This document shows, piece by piece, positions 12,330-22,240 of a DNA stretch of 64,000 nucleotides. How positions within the stretch are numbered: position 1 is the first letter of the stretch; the number at the start of each line of letters is the position of its first letter. Where the stretch lies: positions 4,607,847 to 4,671,846 of the forward strand of contig ML682008.1 in the NCBI GenBank assembly GCA_007922195.1. The letters run 5' to 3'. Origin of the DNA: Podocnemis expansa. Its lineage: Eukaryota > Chordata > Testudines > Podocnemididae. A model generated the notes under the pieces. The model was not told the DNA's origin and searched no databases. It saw only the letters and a list, made by a program, of their open reading frames with translations. Made by a program: the position numbers and the translations under genes.

Positions 12330-12745
12330 CTAGTGGTGGTAGATATGCCAGTGGCCTGAGAAGGGAGGTTGAATGAGGTGAGTTCTGAGTTATTACAGAA
12401 AATTCTTTCTCGGATGACTGGCTGGGGAGACTTGCCCACATGCTCAGGGTTTAACTGATCGCTATATTTGGGGGTGGGAGGGAATTTTCTCCCAGGGTAC
12501 ACTGGCTAGAACTCTGGGATGTTTTTTGCCTTCCTCTGTAGCAGGGGGCATGGCTCACTTGTTGGTGGATTCTGTATCGTAAAGTCTTTAAATCATGATT
12601 TGAAACCTTTAATTACTCAGTCATGGGTTAGAGGTTTATTCAAGGAGTGGGTGGTTGAGATTCTATGGCCTGCAATGTGCAGGAGCTCCAACTAGATGAT
12701 CATATTGGTCCTTTCTGACCTTACTGTATGAGTCTATAAATTTAA
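12330..12745 (+). mobile_element. CR1 LINE 3' end, plus strand
   Basis: GCTCAGGGTTTAACTGATCG, TGCCTTCCTCTGTAGCAGGG and ACTAGATGATCATATTGGTC are ordered landmarks of the CR1 3' untranslated region. A second copy with the same order lies at 37840-38250. The recognisable part ends around the CTGACCTTACTGTATGAGTC tail. There is no coding sequence, and the copy is strongly 5'-truncated as usual for CR1. Confidence 0.7.
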
Positions 12746-12838
12746 TATTTTGACTTTTCCATTAAGAATTTTGGTATCCTGGATGAGCAATTCATGTTAC
12801 ATTTTGTGTCTGTTAGACCAATTCATGGGATTCAGTTC

Positions 12839-13206
12839 ATAGAATCATAGAACAATAGAGTTGGAAGGGACCTCATGAGGTTATCTAGTCCAACCCCCTA
12901 CCAAAAAAAGCAGGACCATTCCCATTAAATAATCCCAGCTAGAGTTTTATCCAGCCAGGCCTTAAACATCTCCACAGACAGAGATTCCACCACCTCCCAA
13001 GGTAGTTCATTCCAATGCTTTACCACCCTCCTAGTAAGAAAGTTTTTCCTAATATCCAGCCTCAACCTCCCCAGCTGCAACTTGAAACCATTGCTCCTTG
13101 TTCTATCCTCTGTTGCTGCTGAGAACAGCTGAGCTCTATCCTCCTTGGAGCATCCCTTCAGGGAGTTGAAGGTTGCTATCAAATCCTCCCTCAGTCTTTC
13201 CTTCTG
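12839..13206 (-). mobile_element. CR1 LINE fragment: end of ORF2 plus 3' UTR, minus strand
   Basis: Reading left to right, TAGAATCATAGAACAATAGA and GTTGGAAGGGACCTCATGAG are the antisense 3' end of CR1. On the minus strand, frame 13266-12925 encodes a typical CR1 ORF2 carboxyl end (LREDLIATFNSLKG, TRSNGFKLQ, RKNFLTRRVVKHWNELP, VVESLSVEMFK). The copy is cut off on its 5' side near 13206, where a different non-LTR element begins. The residual frame is intact but far too short to be functional. Confidence 0.85.
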
Positions 13207-14074
13207 TTGGCAAATCTGGTTACCAAAGGAAAGTTCACTGGAACAAACCATGCATGGACGAGACAAGAGAACCTGGATTTGATGGAATGCTACTACAACA
13301 GCAGACCTAATGAGAGGGGATATATGAAACGTATGAGGGAACTATGGATGGACAAAAGCCCTGCATCCACACTAACTGAGAAACAGCTAGTTACCCAATG
13401 CTTCAACATAGTAAAGAGGCAGCTGCTCTCACAACTGGAGATAGACCAACTCCACATTACCTCCCAGCCTCAAGAAGAATACCCAGAAGAACAACTAGAT
13501 GTGCAGCCAACACCTGAAGCTGTAACTTCACTGCCACACCCTCCATTACAGAACACAGCAGCTGATATGAGGCATAAGATCATGGATAAACTAGCTACAG
13601 TCAACCCTCGAGACCGATTACCAAGGCTTGTGGGAGAAGTACCATCAGCTAGTATACTAGAAGATGCCAATAGAGCCCTAATAACAATTCCTACTACCAC
13701 CATGACTGAAACCAATGAACTGGTATACGCTACAGCCTCTGTAATCCTGGAGATGCTTGGCTACACAATCAAAAAGAACAGCAGTACATACCCCCCCCTG
13801 GAAAATGAGGTTGGAGGATAAGATCAAGGCAACCCGGAGAGAAGTTAGCCAGCTGGTGGAACTACAGAAGGGTTTAGAGATTAAGGATAAGACTCGGCTA
13901 CTGAAAAAATACAAGGGCCTGACTCCATCTGAAGCCCTAGAGACTGCTAAGCAAAGGCTCACAGCACTGGCCACCAGGCTAAGGAGATACACTAGAGAAG
14001 CAGAGGCCAAAAAGATAAATGCCCTGTTCTCCAAAGAACCATCCAAGGTGTACTCCCAATTTGCAGTGCAATAA
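13207..14074 (+). pseudogene. Retrotransposon ORF, amino-terminal part with two frameshifts
   Basis: The first section (13207-13821) starts with a Myb/SANT-like segment rich in Trp, Asn and Arg (WTRQENLDLMECYY, RMRELWMD), as expected for DNA-binding amino ends of R2-group elements. At an eight-C run (13791-13798) the coding signal leaves this frame and continues one frame over (from PPWKMRLEDKIKATRREVS). That suggests gain of a base in the C run. A second shift occurs near 14070, close to the duplicated CAATAACA, and leads into the main reverse-transcriptase frame. The middle section is a basic, probably helical linker. Any initiator upstream was lost or lies in the truncated 5' end. Confidence 0.75.
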
Positions 14075-15974
14075 CACAATAACACCAGAGCCACCAACAG
14101 CAGAAACTGAACAGTACTGGAAGAACATATGGGAGAAAGAGAAGACTCATAACACCAGTGCAAAGTGGCTGCAGGGCCTGAGAACAGACCACAGCTATCT
14201 CCCAGAACAGGAACCAGTCACCATCACAGTAGCAGACATCCAACCGCAGGTCAAGAACATGAAGAGCTGGACAGCACCTGGCCCGGACATGATCCACACC
14301 TACTGGCTAAAGAAACTAACAGCAGTGCATGAACGCCTAGCAGCACAGATGAACCAGCTGCTAGCAGCAGGCTCCCACCCAGACTGGCTAACACTAGGAA
14401 GGACAGTGCTGATCATGAAAGACCCCCACAAGGGAACAGCACCATCCAACTACCGGCCAATAACCTGCCTCCCCACAACATGGAAAGTCCTATCAGGCAT
14501 CATAGCCGCCAAGCTAAAGGACCACGTAGGCCAGTACCTGAGCACAGCTCAGAAGGGCATTGGGAACAACACCAGAGGCTCAAAACACCAGTTGCTCATG
14601 GATAGAGCAGTCACCCAAGACTCAAGGTCTAGACAGACCAATCTGAGCACAGCCTGGATTGACTACAGGAAAGCCTACGACTCAATGCGGCACACATGGA
14701 TCTGTGAATGTCTGGCGCTATACAAAGTCAACAGGACACTAAGGACCTTCCTCAAGAACTCAATGGGACTGTGGAAGACAACACTGGAAGTCAACTCAAG
14801 ACAGCTTGCACAAGTGGCCATCAAGTGCGGCATATACCAAGGTGATGCACTGTCCCTGCTGCTGTTCTGCATTGGCTTGAACCCCCTCAGCCAGATAATC
14901 ACAAGGACTGGCTATGGATACAAGTTCAAGAGTGGAACTACCATCAGCCACCTCCTCTACATGGATGACATCAAGCTGTATGCGAAGAATGAACGTGACA
15001 TTGACTCACTAATCCACCTGACACTGATCTACAGTGAGGATATTGGGATGTCATTCGGACTGGAGAAGTGTGGCCGGATGGTAGTAAAGAGAGGAAAGGT
15101 AGTGAAGACTGATGGGGTGGAACTACCAGCAGGCCACATAGCAGACATACAGACCAGCTACAAGTACCTTGGCATCCCACAGTCACATGGGACCCACGAT
15201 GAGGAGGCAAGGAAGACAGCAACATCCAAGTACCACCAGAGGATAAGACAGGTCCTGAAGAGCCAGCTCAATGGGAAGAACAAGATCCACGCCATCAACA
15301 GGTACGCCCTGCCAGTCACCAGATACCCTGCCGGTATAGTGAGCTGGCCAAAGGAGGACATGGAGGCTGCCGATGTGAAGACCCGGAAGCTCCTCACAAT
15401 GTACGGAGGTTTCCACCCCAAGTCCAACACCCAGAGACTGTACGCCAGCCGGAAAGAAGGTGGGCGGGGTTTGGTGAGTGTCAAAGCCACTGTCCTGGAT
15501 GAAACCCAGAGCATCCAGGAGTACATCAGTAAGATGGGACCCAAAGATGAGCTGCTGAGAGAATGCCTGAGGCAGCAGCAGCAGACCTGGGAGGAAGATC
15601 AAGCAGAAGAAGTGCCATGGCAAGACAAGACCCTGCATGGAATGTACCATCGACAGATAGCTGAGGTGGCTGACACTTGGAAATCCTACCAGTGGCTGGA
15701 AAAGGCTGGACTAAAAGACAGCACTGAGGCACTGATCATAGCAGCACAAGAACAGGCACTGAGCACCAGATCCATTGAAGCAGGGCTCTACCACACTAGA
15801 CAGGACCCAAGGTGCAGACTGTGCAGAGAGGCCTCAGAGACAGTCCAACACATAGTGGCAGGATATAAGATGCAGGCAGGAACAGCATACACTGAACAGC
15901 CCAACCAAGTAGCTGGCATTGTGTACAGGAACATCTGCACAGTGTATGGGCTAGACCCTCCCAAGTCCAGATGA
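14019..15974 (+). pseudogene. Reverse transcriptase and zinc-knuckle part of the R2/R4-like element
   Basis: This open stretch carries the reverse-transcriptase landmarks in order: NYRPITCLPTTWKVLSG (finger region), AWIDYRKAYDSM (motif A, catalytic Asp), GIYQGDALS (motif B), YMDDIKLY at about 14957-14980 (motif C, the two catalytic Asp) and YKYLGI (motif E). A thumb/linker region follows (RYPAGIVSWP, RKEGGRGLVS), then a zinc knuckle CRLCREASETVQH. Here the fourth metal ligand, expected four residues after the His, is Tyr (TAT, 15864-15866). The frame ends in TGA at 15972-15974, and the same frame continues into the endonuclease downstream. The first residues after the ATG at 14019 overlap the previous frame and are probably not genuine. 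All catalytic residues of the polymerase remain. Confidence 0.85.
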
Positions 15975-16388
15975 GAGATTCCACAGAAGGTCGTGGAGAA
16001 TAACAGGGCTAAGATTCTGTGGGACTTCCAGATCCAGACAGACAGGCAGGTACTGGCCAATCAACCAGACATTGTGGTAATAGACAAGGACCAGAAGACA
16101 GCGGTGGTGATAGATGTAGCAGTGCCAAGTGACAGCAACATCAGGAAGAAGGAGTATGAGAAGCTGGAGAAGTACCACGGCCTGAAAGAGGAACTAGAAC
16201 GGATGTGGAAAGTCAAGGCCAAAGTGGTCCCGGTGGTGGTAGGAGCACTCGGGGCTGAGACTCCTAAGCTGGGAGAGTGGCTCAAACAGATCCCAGGAAC
16301 GACATCAGAGCTCTCTGTCCAGAAGAGTGCAGTGCTTGGAACAGCTAAGATACTGCGCAGAACCCTCAAACTTCCAGGCCTCTGGTAG
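15975..16388 (+). pseudogene. Restriction-like endonuclease domain of the R2/R4-like element
   Basis: This segment is in the same frame as the reverse transcriptase but separated from it by the TGA at 15972-15974. It reads EIPQKVVENNRAKILWDFQI, then QPDIVVID (catalytic-type PD, Asp codon 16068-16070) and AVVIDVAVPSD (second Asp, codon 16113-16115), then a Lys/Glu-rich helix. A PD...D arrangement after a zinc knuckle is the hallmark of the restriction-like endonuclease of R2, R4, CRE and NeSL elements. It differs from the apurinic-type nuclease at the amino end of CR1 and L1. The carboxyl end LRRTLKLPGLW stops at 16386-16388. In a complete element it would nick target DNA for primed reverse transcription. 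Confidence 0.8.
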
Positions 16389-16465
16389 AGGACCCGAGGT
16401 TGAGGATGACACATACCACCCATAGGGGTGAGAGGGGAATTTTTATTTATTTTATTTTTTTATAT

Positions 16466-18891
16466 AAGCTAGTGTTGCTTTCATCACAAAATATTTCATC
16501 TACATGGCAGATTTGGTTTACATTTTCTCTTGATTGTCAACCTCTTTAATGAAATTGACATTTTGTAAGGTTATTTAAATGATAGCTGTAGTGTAGTGTT
16601 GAGACAACTGCTCAGCAGTGATTTGTAAAACTTACATTTAATAGTTATTTACAAACCTCAACCAAAGTACATTGTCAACACAAGATACAGGGTATAATGC
16701 AGATGGATCAGGAAAATATTCTGTGTGCCAGATGCATCAATTTATAGGATAACTGCCATCCAGCTGTAACACAGTGTCCTGCAGATGTGTGGTTTTTCAA
16801 AGGATGACTAAAACATTGCTAATAAGATATATATATCAGAGTGGTGGATGTCTCATTAATTTAATTCAGGGACTTCTTTAGAGATTTACTTTAGAGATAC
16901 TCAGCGAAATGCTGAGTTCCTAAACACACGTAAATTGAAACTTTCTGAGGTGCAGATCTCAGATCTGAAGTCAATTATTACGTCTCACTAATTCTCACAT
17001 TCATATGTAACCCCTTCCCTTTTCTCCCTGGATTTCTTGGGAGAAGGCAACACTGACATTTGTATGGGTGCTAATGCTGGTGACAACCAGGAGATCATCA
17101 GTTTCTCAGTGGTGATGTGGGTTAAGTGCAGAAACCTCTATCCACTCTTCTGCTGCGGTCCCTTTGCTTTACAGGAGATTAAACTTGGCGGTGCTTCCAC
17201 CTGGCTGGATTCTCTACACACTCAGTCGTGTGCCTTGGGAGCCTCCAGGACTAAACCCATGCTGATAAGAAAGATAATCTGTGGCATGGGTCTAATTCAA
17301 ACTTATTAATTGTATATACAATACATTAAATGTGCAGTTGTAGACAGCAAACCTTTCCTTAACAAAGAAAACTTGTAATAACAGGATTAAATTGAATATT
17401 GCTACTATTTTAAATACACATGGACAGTTGAATAAATCAATGAACAGGCACAGAACAGACTTTAAAGGGAACTTCTCTAACTAGCATTTACACTGCCCTT
17501 TTACCCTATCTCCAGTTAGCACATACCCCCAGAGTTCAGAGCCCCGACCCCTTGCTTGTGTGGGCATGGTTAAAGGTTTGACAAAGGAGACAAGGCAACG
17601 ATCTGTTGGTTCACTGTTGCCATCTGTATCACACTGAAGATCTGGAGGGGACCCAACCAAATGTCAATACTCTGGGCCCTGTTTAAAGGGACTGCCACCT
17701 TGCCTCTTCTCAGATCCAGTCAGTCTCTCTGCAGAATCCCCTTCTTTACAAGCCCTGCTCCAAAATGGAAGAGGAGGGACAGACACACAACACTCACTGC
17801 AGGTCCAGCTCAGCCAGCTCTATGCTCAGACCCTGCTTTGGGTTGAGGAAGGCCACCACTCTCCAAAGCTCCCTGCTCGAGTAAGGCTCCAGCAGTCTTG
17901 GGAACTCCAGAAGCAGTAACCAGCAGCTTCCAGAAAGGGCCATGCACTCAGTCCCCAAAGTGGAGACCACCTTGTCTTCCTGTGCCCCTGGAGGGGTAGG
18001 AAGGGTCTTGCTCCCATTTCCCAAGAGGTCATGGGAATTGTAGTTTCCCAGTGGTGGAACTAGCAGCATCCAGGATCTGCTTAAATGTTAGCCTCCTCAT
18101 TAAATGCAAAGGCCACTAAAGCACAGGGTGCCTAAAAATGCATGGGTTGTTTATGGTACATGATCATATACTGGTAGCTGTACATGTATATTTAGTATAA
18201 AGCTTTAATAATGATGAACCCACTGTTTCACTTTAGGCTAGTATTTCTTCAATGTGTTGCCTAGCAATATTTGGCAAGTTTTTTCCTGTCCTCTCTTCTT
18301 TTACATAATTTAATTTATTGAAATACCTTGACTCTGAATTAGATTCTTTTGTTCAATATTGTTCTCTATGCCTTGAAATGGGTGCTGAAATAATAGTCTA
18401 AGAGCGCTTCAATTTGATAAAGTACAATTGTGGACTATCTTAAAATTCCATCTTACTTTATAGCTTTTTATTAATTGTTAAGCACCAGCATTTTAGTCAG
18501 ATCTAAGATACACAATACAAACAGTCTGTTCCCTGAAGAGTGTAGTGGCTAAACAAGACAGACAGGGAGTAGACAGGATGAGCAGAAGATACCAATAGGG
18601 AATGACTATGATTTTTCTTTTCATGTTTACCTTTATTTTTATTTTTCTGATTTTACATGTTGACATATTTGCACACTTTTCTAAAGAGACTAGTGAAGGT
18701 AAGAGTGCATTTCATGAATCCGGTTACTTATTAAGGGCTATATTTTGACTTTAAGTATACATCTGCACCAGGCCAGGAGTACCCTTGAGAAGCATTGTGA
18801 GGGAGAGAGAGACAGCCTTCTGAATCACAATTTCTTCTCTGCTTCTCTCTTTAGCAAACTGGATGGTACTTGGAGGAAGCAGGAGGGAAGA
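16466..18891. other. Intronic DNA, no recognised gene
   Basis: This is mixed-composition sequence. Positions 17030-18070 are moderately GC-rich and may be an old repeat, but I recognise no ends or domains. Short open frames there have no family signature. The remainder is AT-rich. Confidence 0.4.
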
Positions 18892-18899
18892 GTTTAGAG

Positions 18900-19177
18900 C
18901 AGGAGTGTGAAACTTATTTGGTATGGTGGGCCAGATTTGACTTACAGGTACTTTAAAATGGGCCATACGTGCCATGAATCAAAATACTAGAGCCTGTGCT
19001 GTCAGAGCACTGTGAAATGCTGGGTGTGAGAGACTGTGCTTCGCGATACCACGAGACCACATGCTCTCTCTCTCTCTGTTAGGGAGAGAGTATGATCCCA
19101 TGGAATGCAGTCATCCGCTAGATGGAAGAGATTTGCAGACTGTATCCGGCCTGCAAGCCATACATTTGACGCCCCTG
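18900..19177. mobile_element. hAT-type MITE, 278 bp
   Basis: The left end CAGGAGTGTGAAACTTATT pairs with the right end CATTTGACGCCCCTG (reversed, CAGGGGCGTCAAATG). The flanking octamers GTTTAGAG (18892-18899) and GCTTAGAG (19178-19185) agree at 7 of 8 positions, a good hAT target duplication. The ends resemble those of the larger elements at 2900 and 46631, so all probably used the same transposase. A CTCTCTCT stretch lies near 19066. Confidence 0.8.
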
Positions 19178-19300
19178 GCTTAGAGGAAGCAGCAGGAGGT
19201 TAATCTGTAGGCACATGGCAAGAATGTAAAGTGCAGCTGCCATATCTCTTTAAGAGTTCTTAATGTTTAAGAGTTAATGAAGAGCCAGTTTTGTAAGCAT

Positions 19301-19641
19301 TAAAAAACAACAACAACAACAACAACAACAAGGATTCTTTTGGCACTTAAAGACTAACAGATTTATTTATCGCATGAGCTTTCGTGGGAGCATATCCCGC
19401 TTCGTCAGATGCTTTGAAGAGGGAGAACTTACAGAACTGGATGAAAATAAATGCAGGGGTCCCATTTATTTTCATCCAGTTCTGTAAGTTCTCCCTCTTC
19501 AAAGCATCTGATGAAGCGGGATATTCTCCCACGAAAGCTCATGCGATAAATAAATCTGTTAGTCTTTAAGTGCCACAAGACTCCTTGGTTTTTTGTTTTT
19601 TTTTTTGCTTTATTACACTAACATGGCTCCCCCTTTGGAAC
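19301..19641 (-). mobile_element. Hairpin retroposon, copy A (near-perfect palindrome)
   Basis: Flanking direct repeats TTTTGTAAGCAT (19289-19300) and TTTTACAAGCAT (19642-19653) agree at 10 of 12 positions. Read on the minus strand, the copy starts with the head TTCCAAAGGGGGAGCC and ends in a TTG repeat (AAC repeat at 19308-19330 on the plus strand). Between them lie two inverted arms of about 124 bp (about 19330-19453 and 19463-19586) separated by only nine bases and differing at roughly six positions. No protein is encoded. The matching open frames on the two strands are the palindrome read twice. Target-duplication length and tail fit LINE-driven retroposition. Confidence 0.8.
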
Positions 19642-19653
19642 TTTTACAAGCAT

Positions 19654-20720
19654 GGAGTCTTCTCATGATATGACCTAATGTGCAGCATACAAAACACCCT
19701 GTTATTCTGAAGGGAGAAGAAGGTTGTAGTAATTTAAGGTCAGCCTGTAACAAGACGAAATTGAGACACACACTCCGCACCCCACCTACGTGAGCAAGTG
19801 AATAGGGGAGGTGGATCCAGTGATCTAGTCATTTTATGCTTCTTCCTGCCAAGTACCATTTCTAGGGGAAAAGTAAGAGTGTGGACAGAGCCACTAATTG
19901 GCCACCTGGCTGTTGGAAATATTGCCCTAAAACCTCAGTTTTGAAAGCTGCAATGCACTGATAACTTCCTATATGGAGGACTGTAGGTTCAAGCCCTTGA
20001 ATGATTATTTTCAAGGTACTGCAGTTGCATTTGAATGAATTCTTAAATTCATCCAGTGAATAATCTGAAAATAGTGCAGTAGAGATACAGCCCGGTCTTC
20101 TTCAGCTGTCATTTTAGAAATTATTAGGAAATAACTGCAACAGACCACTGTCCTAGTGTAACAGCAGCAGTGCCTCCAGATTCTTTTAAATCCAGTTTCT
20201 TTTGGGACCTAATGCAAACTACTATAATGCACAAATATTTACTTGCTCTCCATAGAAGCTTCTTCCAATTCTGCCCTTGAACACAGATGTGAGCTTTCCA
20301 CTCCGTTGCCTGGAGAAATCTTTTCTAAGACAGCCACATAAATGGTTCATTTATAAGCATATGTGTATTACCGTAGTGTTGAATGTTGGGGAATTGATTA
20401 TGCAAACTGTAATATGGATGTGATGATTCTTTTTATGGTTTGGAATTAAGTTGTAATCCTCCCTTCTGCAGTTATGATCTCCATAGTATTCTGTTTTGAA
20501 GGATCTGTGTTTACCACACACACACATTCAAAAAAAAAAAAAAAAGGGGATTTACCAGGCATCCACATTGTCTGATTATTGATTTAGCATTTTTAGCAGC
20601 TGTTGGCTGATACATCTATTGAATTCTTATGCTTATTTCAGAATCAAATAGTTGTTATAAAGACAAAAATAGTTGATTTTTTTGTTTTAAATCATGTATA
20701 GAGGTGAATTCAAATATGTT
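19654..20720. other. Intronic DNA without recognised features
   Basis: No gene or clear transposon is visible. There are short CA and A runs (about 20515-20545), and otherwise ordinary AT-rich sequence. Confidence 0.4.
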
Positions 20721-20724
20721 TACT

Positions 20725-20967
20725 ACTTATATCGTGATAGCACCTAGAGATCTCAGTTTGTGTCATTCTTTTAGGAAGCTACCTATCCTGAAAACTTTCC
20801 AGTCTAAATAAACAGGGTAATAAAAAGGAGGCATAAAGAATGTATTCTTATTGCTGTTTAACACATGGGGATCTGAGATAGCAAGATTAGTTTAAATATC
20901 CAAAGTCCCAAAGAAAGTCTATGGAGAGCCAGGAATTAAATCCATTCTCCTGCGCCTAATGCCAGTA
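20725..20967 (+). repeat. Old MIR/LINE-related repeat
   Basis: GTGATAGCACCTAGAGATCT resembles the start of a widespread amniote repeat. The later part, AGCCAGGAATTAAATCCATT followed by CTCCTGCGCC, resembles the tail of MIR-type CORE-SINEs. It is strongly diverged. A hAT element at 20976 interrupts its end. Confidence 0.4.
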
Positions 20968-20975
20968 CTCTAAGT

Positions 20976-21147
20976 CAGTGGTGTTCAACCACTGTGTCAG
21001 AACTCATTCGCTACACAGTGGTAAATGTGTTTTGGAGAGCAGGGGATAAGGCTGGATTCAGCCTGGGTGTGGGGGGGTTGATATGTCCAGTAGGACTGCC
21101 TACTACGACCAAGTGTTTCATGACTTGCAAAAGATTGAGAACCACTG
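20976..21147. mobile_element. hAT-type MITE, 172 bp
   Basis: CAGTGGTGTTCAACCACTG opens the element and AAGATTGAGAACCACTG closes it, the same termini as the element at 46509 (CAGTGGTTCCCAACC). The flanking octamers CTCTAAGT (20968-20975) and GTCTAAAT (21148-21155) agree at 6 of 8 positions. It has no coding capacity. It sits at the end of an old SINE-like repeat. Confidence 0.75.
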
Positions 21148-21869
21148 GTCTAAATCAAGGTTTTGTAGTTACTTGTAGAAACTTTTTTTTTTAACCTTCC
21201 CCTTGATTCCCAATGATTAACAAAAATCATTACAATAAAAGGTGGAGAAGTCTTGTTAGTCCCTTCTGCAGCTTTGTTGAAAAGTTCACCTATATTATTA
21301 TTTTCTAATGTTCTGTACAGTTCTAGTGTAAAAAACCTAAGTAGAAATGACAAAATAGTGATGTGGGACTTTAAAACTGAAGACCAGAAGACATAGCATA
21401 AAAATAGAGTTCAAAACTATTTAATTTGTGAAAGGGAATGGTGTCTAGATGCATATGGCTAGAGTGAAGGAAGTGGAACCTCAGCTAGGGTTAGTTGGCT
21501 GAGTTCATTTGAGTAACTGGAGCTAAGTTGATTTATATCATTTGGGGACCTACCTCAAATACAGTTTGTCAAATTTTCCACCAAAATATTTTTCAATGGA
21601 AAATGTTTTCCCTCCTCAAAATGAAATTTTTCTGCAATTTTTCAAAAAAAAGAAAAAAGAAAGAAAGAAAAAAACCCTAAACTTTTCTGTTTTTCTTCCC
21701 TCTATAAACATACTTTTCTGTTTTTCCTTCTTCCACAATTAACAATTTTTGATCAACTCTTCCCAAGAGTTTTTCCTTTGTTATAATGCAGAGATCAAAG
21801 AGAGGCAAGTGTAAGTAACAAAACTTTGAGTAGAAATAGGGCATGATATTATACTGTATTTAGTAGTGG

Positions 21870-22240
21870 TGCAAGAGTTACAGGAATACTGTGTTTAGTT
21901 CTGGTATCTACAATTTAAAAGAGTGTTGGCAATTGGAAAAGGTTCAGATAGGAGTGATAAGAATGATTTGGAACTTCTCTTACAGTGAGAAACTAAAGAT
22001 GTTCAATTTACATGCCTTAGAAAAGGAGATCGACTGATGACTTTATAAAAGTCAATAAGTACCTACATGGAGGAAAGATTTCTAATACTTGACATCTCTT
22101 TTAACTTAAGAAACAGAGGCATAACAAGATCCAAGATTGGAACTAAAGCTAGACAAATTTAGACTAGAAATATGATACGGTATTTTTGCGAGGACAGTAC
22201 TAAAGAATTGGAGCAACTGACCTCAGGATGAGTGCTTAAA
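21870..22240 (+). mobile_element. CR1/L3-like LINE fragment, plus strand
   Basis: AAAAGGTTCAGATAGGAGTG, ATAAGTACCTACATGGAGG and AACAAGATCCAAGATTGGAA followed by CTAAAGCTAGACAAATTTAG are ordered landmarks of the last part of a CR1/L3 ORF2. The frame is broken by many changes. A similar segment opens the copy at 37840. Confidence 0.6.

Larger units (their letters stand above)
13207..16465 (+). mobile_element. R2/R4-superclade non-LTR retrotransposon, nearly complete but disabled
   Basis: This 3.3-kb element encodes, in order, a Myb-like amino end (WTRQENLDLMECYYNSR), a reverse transcriptase, a zinc knuckle and a restriction-like endonuclease. After the stop at 16386-16388 comes a short 3' UTR ending in a T/A-rich tail (about 16440-16465). 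The coding path uses three frames and is interrupted by one TGA, so the copy cannot make a full protein. Base composition (more C and A, fewer T) contrasts with the AT-rich intron. The left edge abuts a 5'-truncated CR1 piece. I could not find a convincing target duplication. The R2/R4 assignment rests on the endonuclease type and domain order. The clade (R4/Rex6/Dong-like or other) is inference. Confidence 0.85.

Noticed and set aside
19347..19569. Two open frames on opposite strands with nearly the same protein (MG.YPASSDALKRENLQNW...).
   Set aside because: They are the same DNA read twice, because the retroposon at 19301-19641 is a palindrome. No conserved domain is present and the copies elsewhere do not keep the frame.
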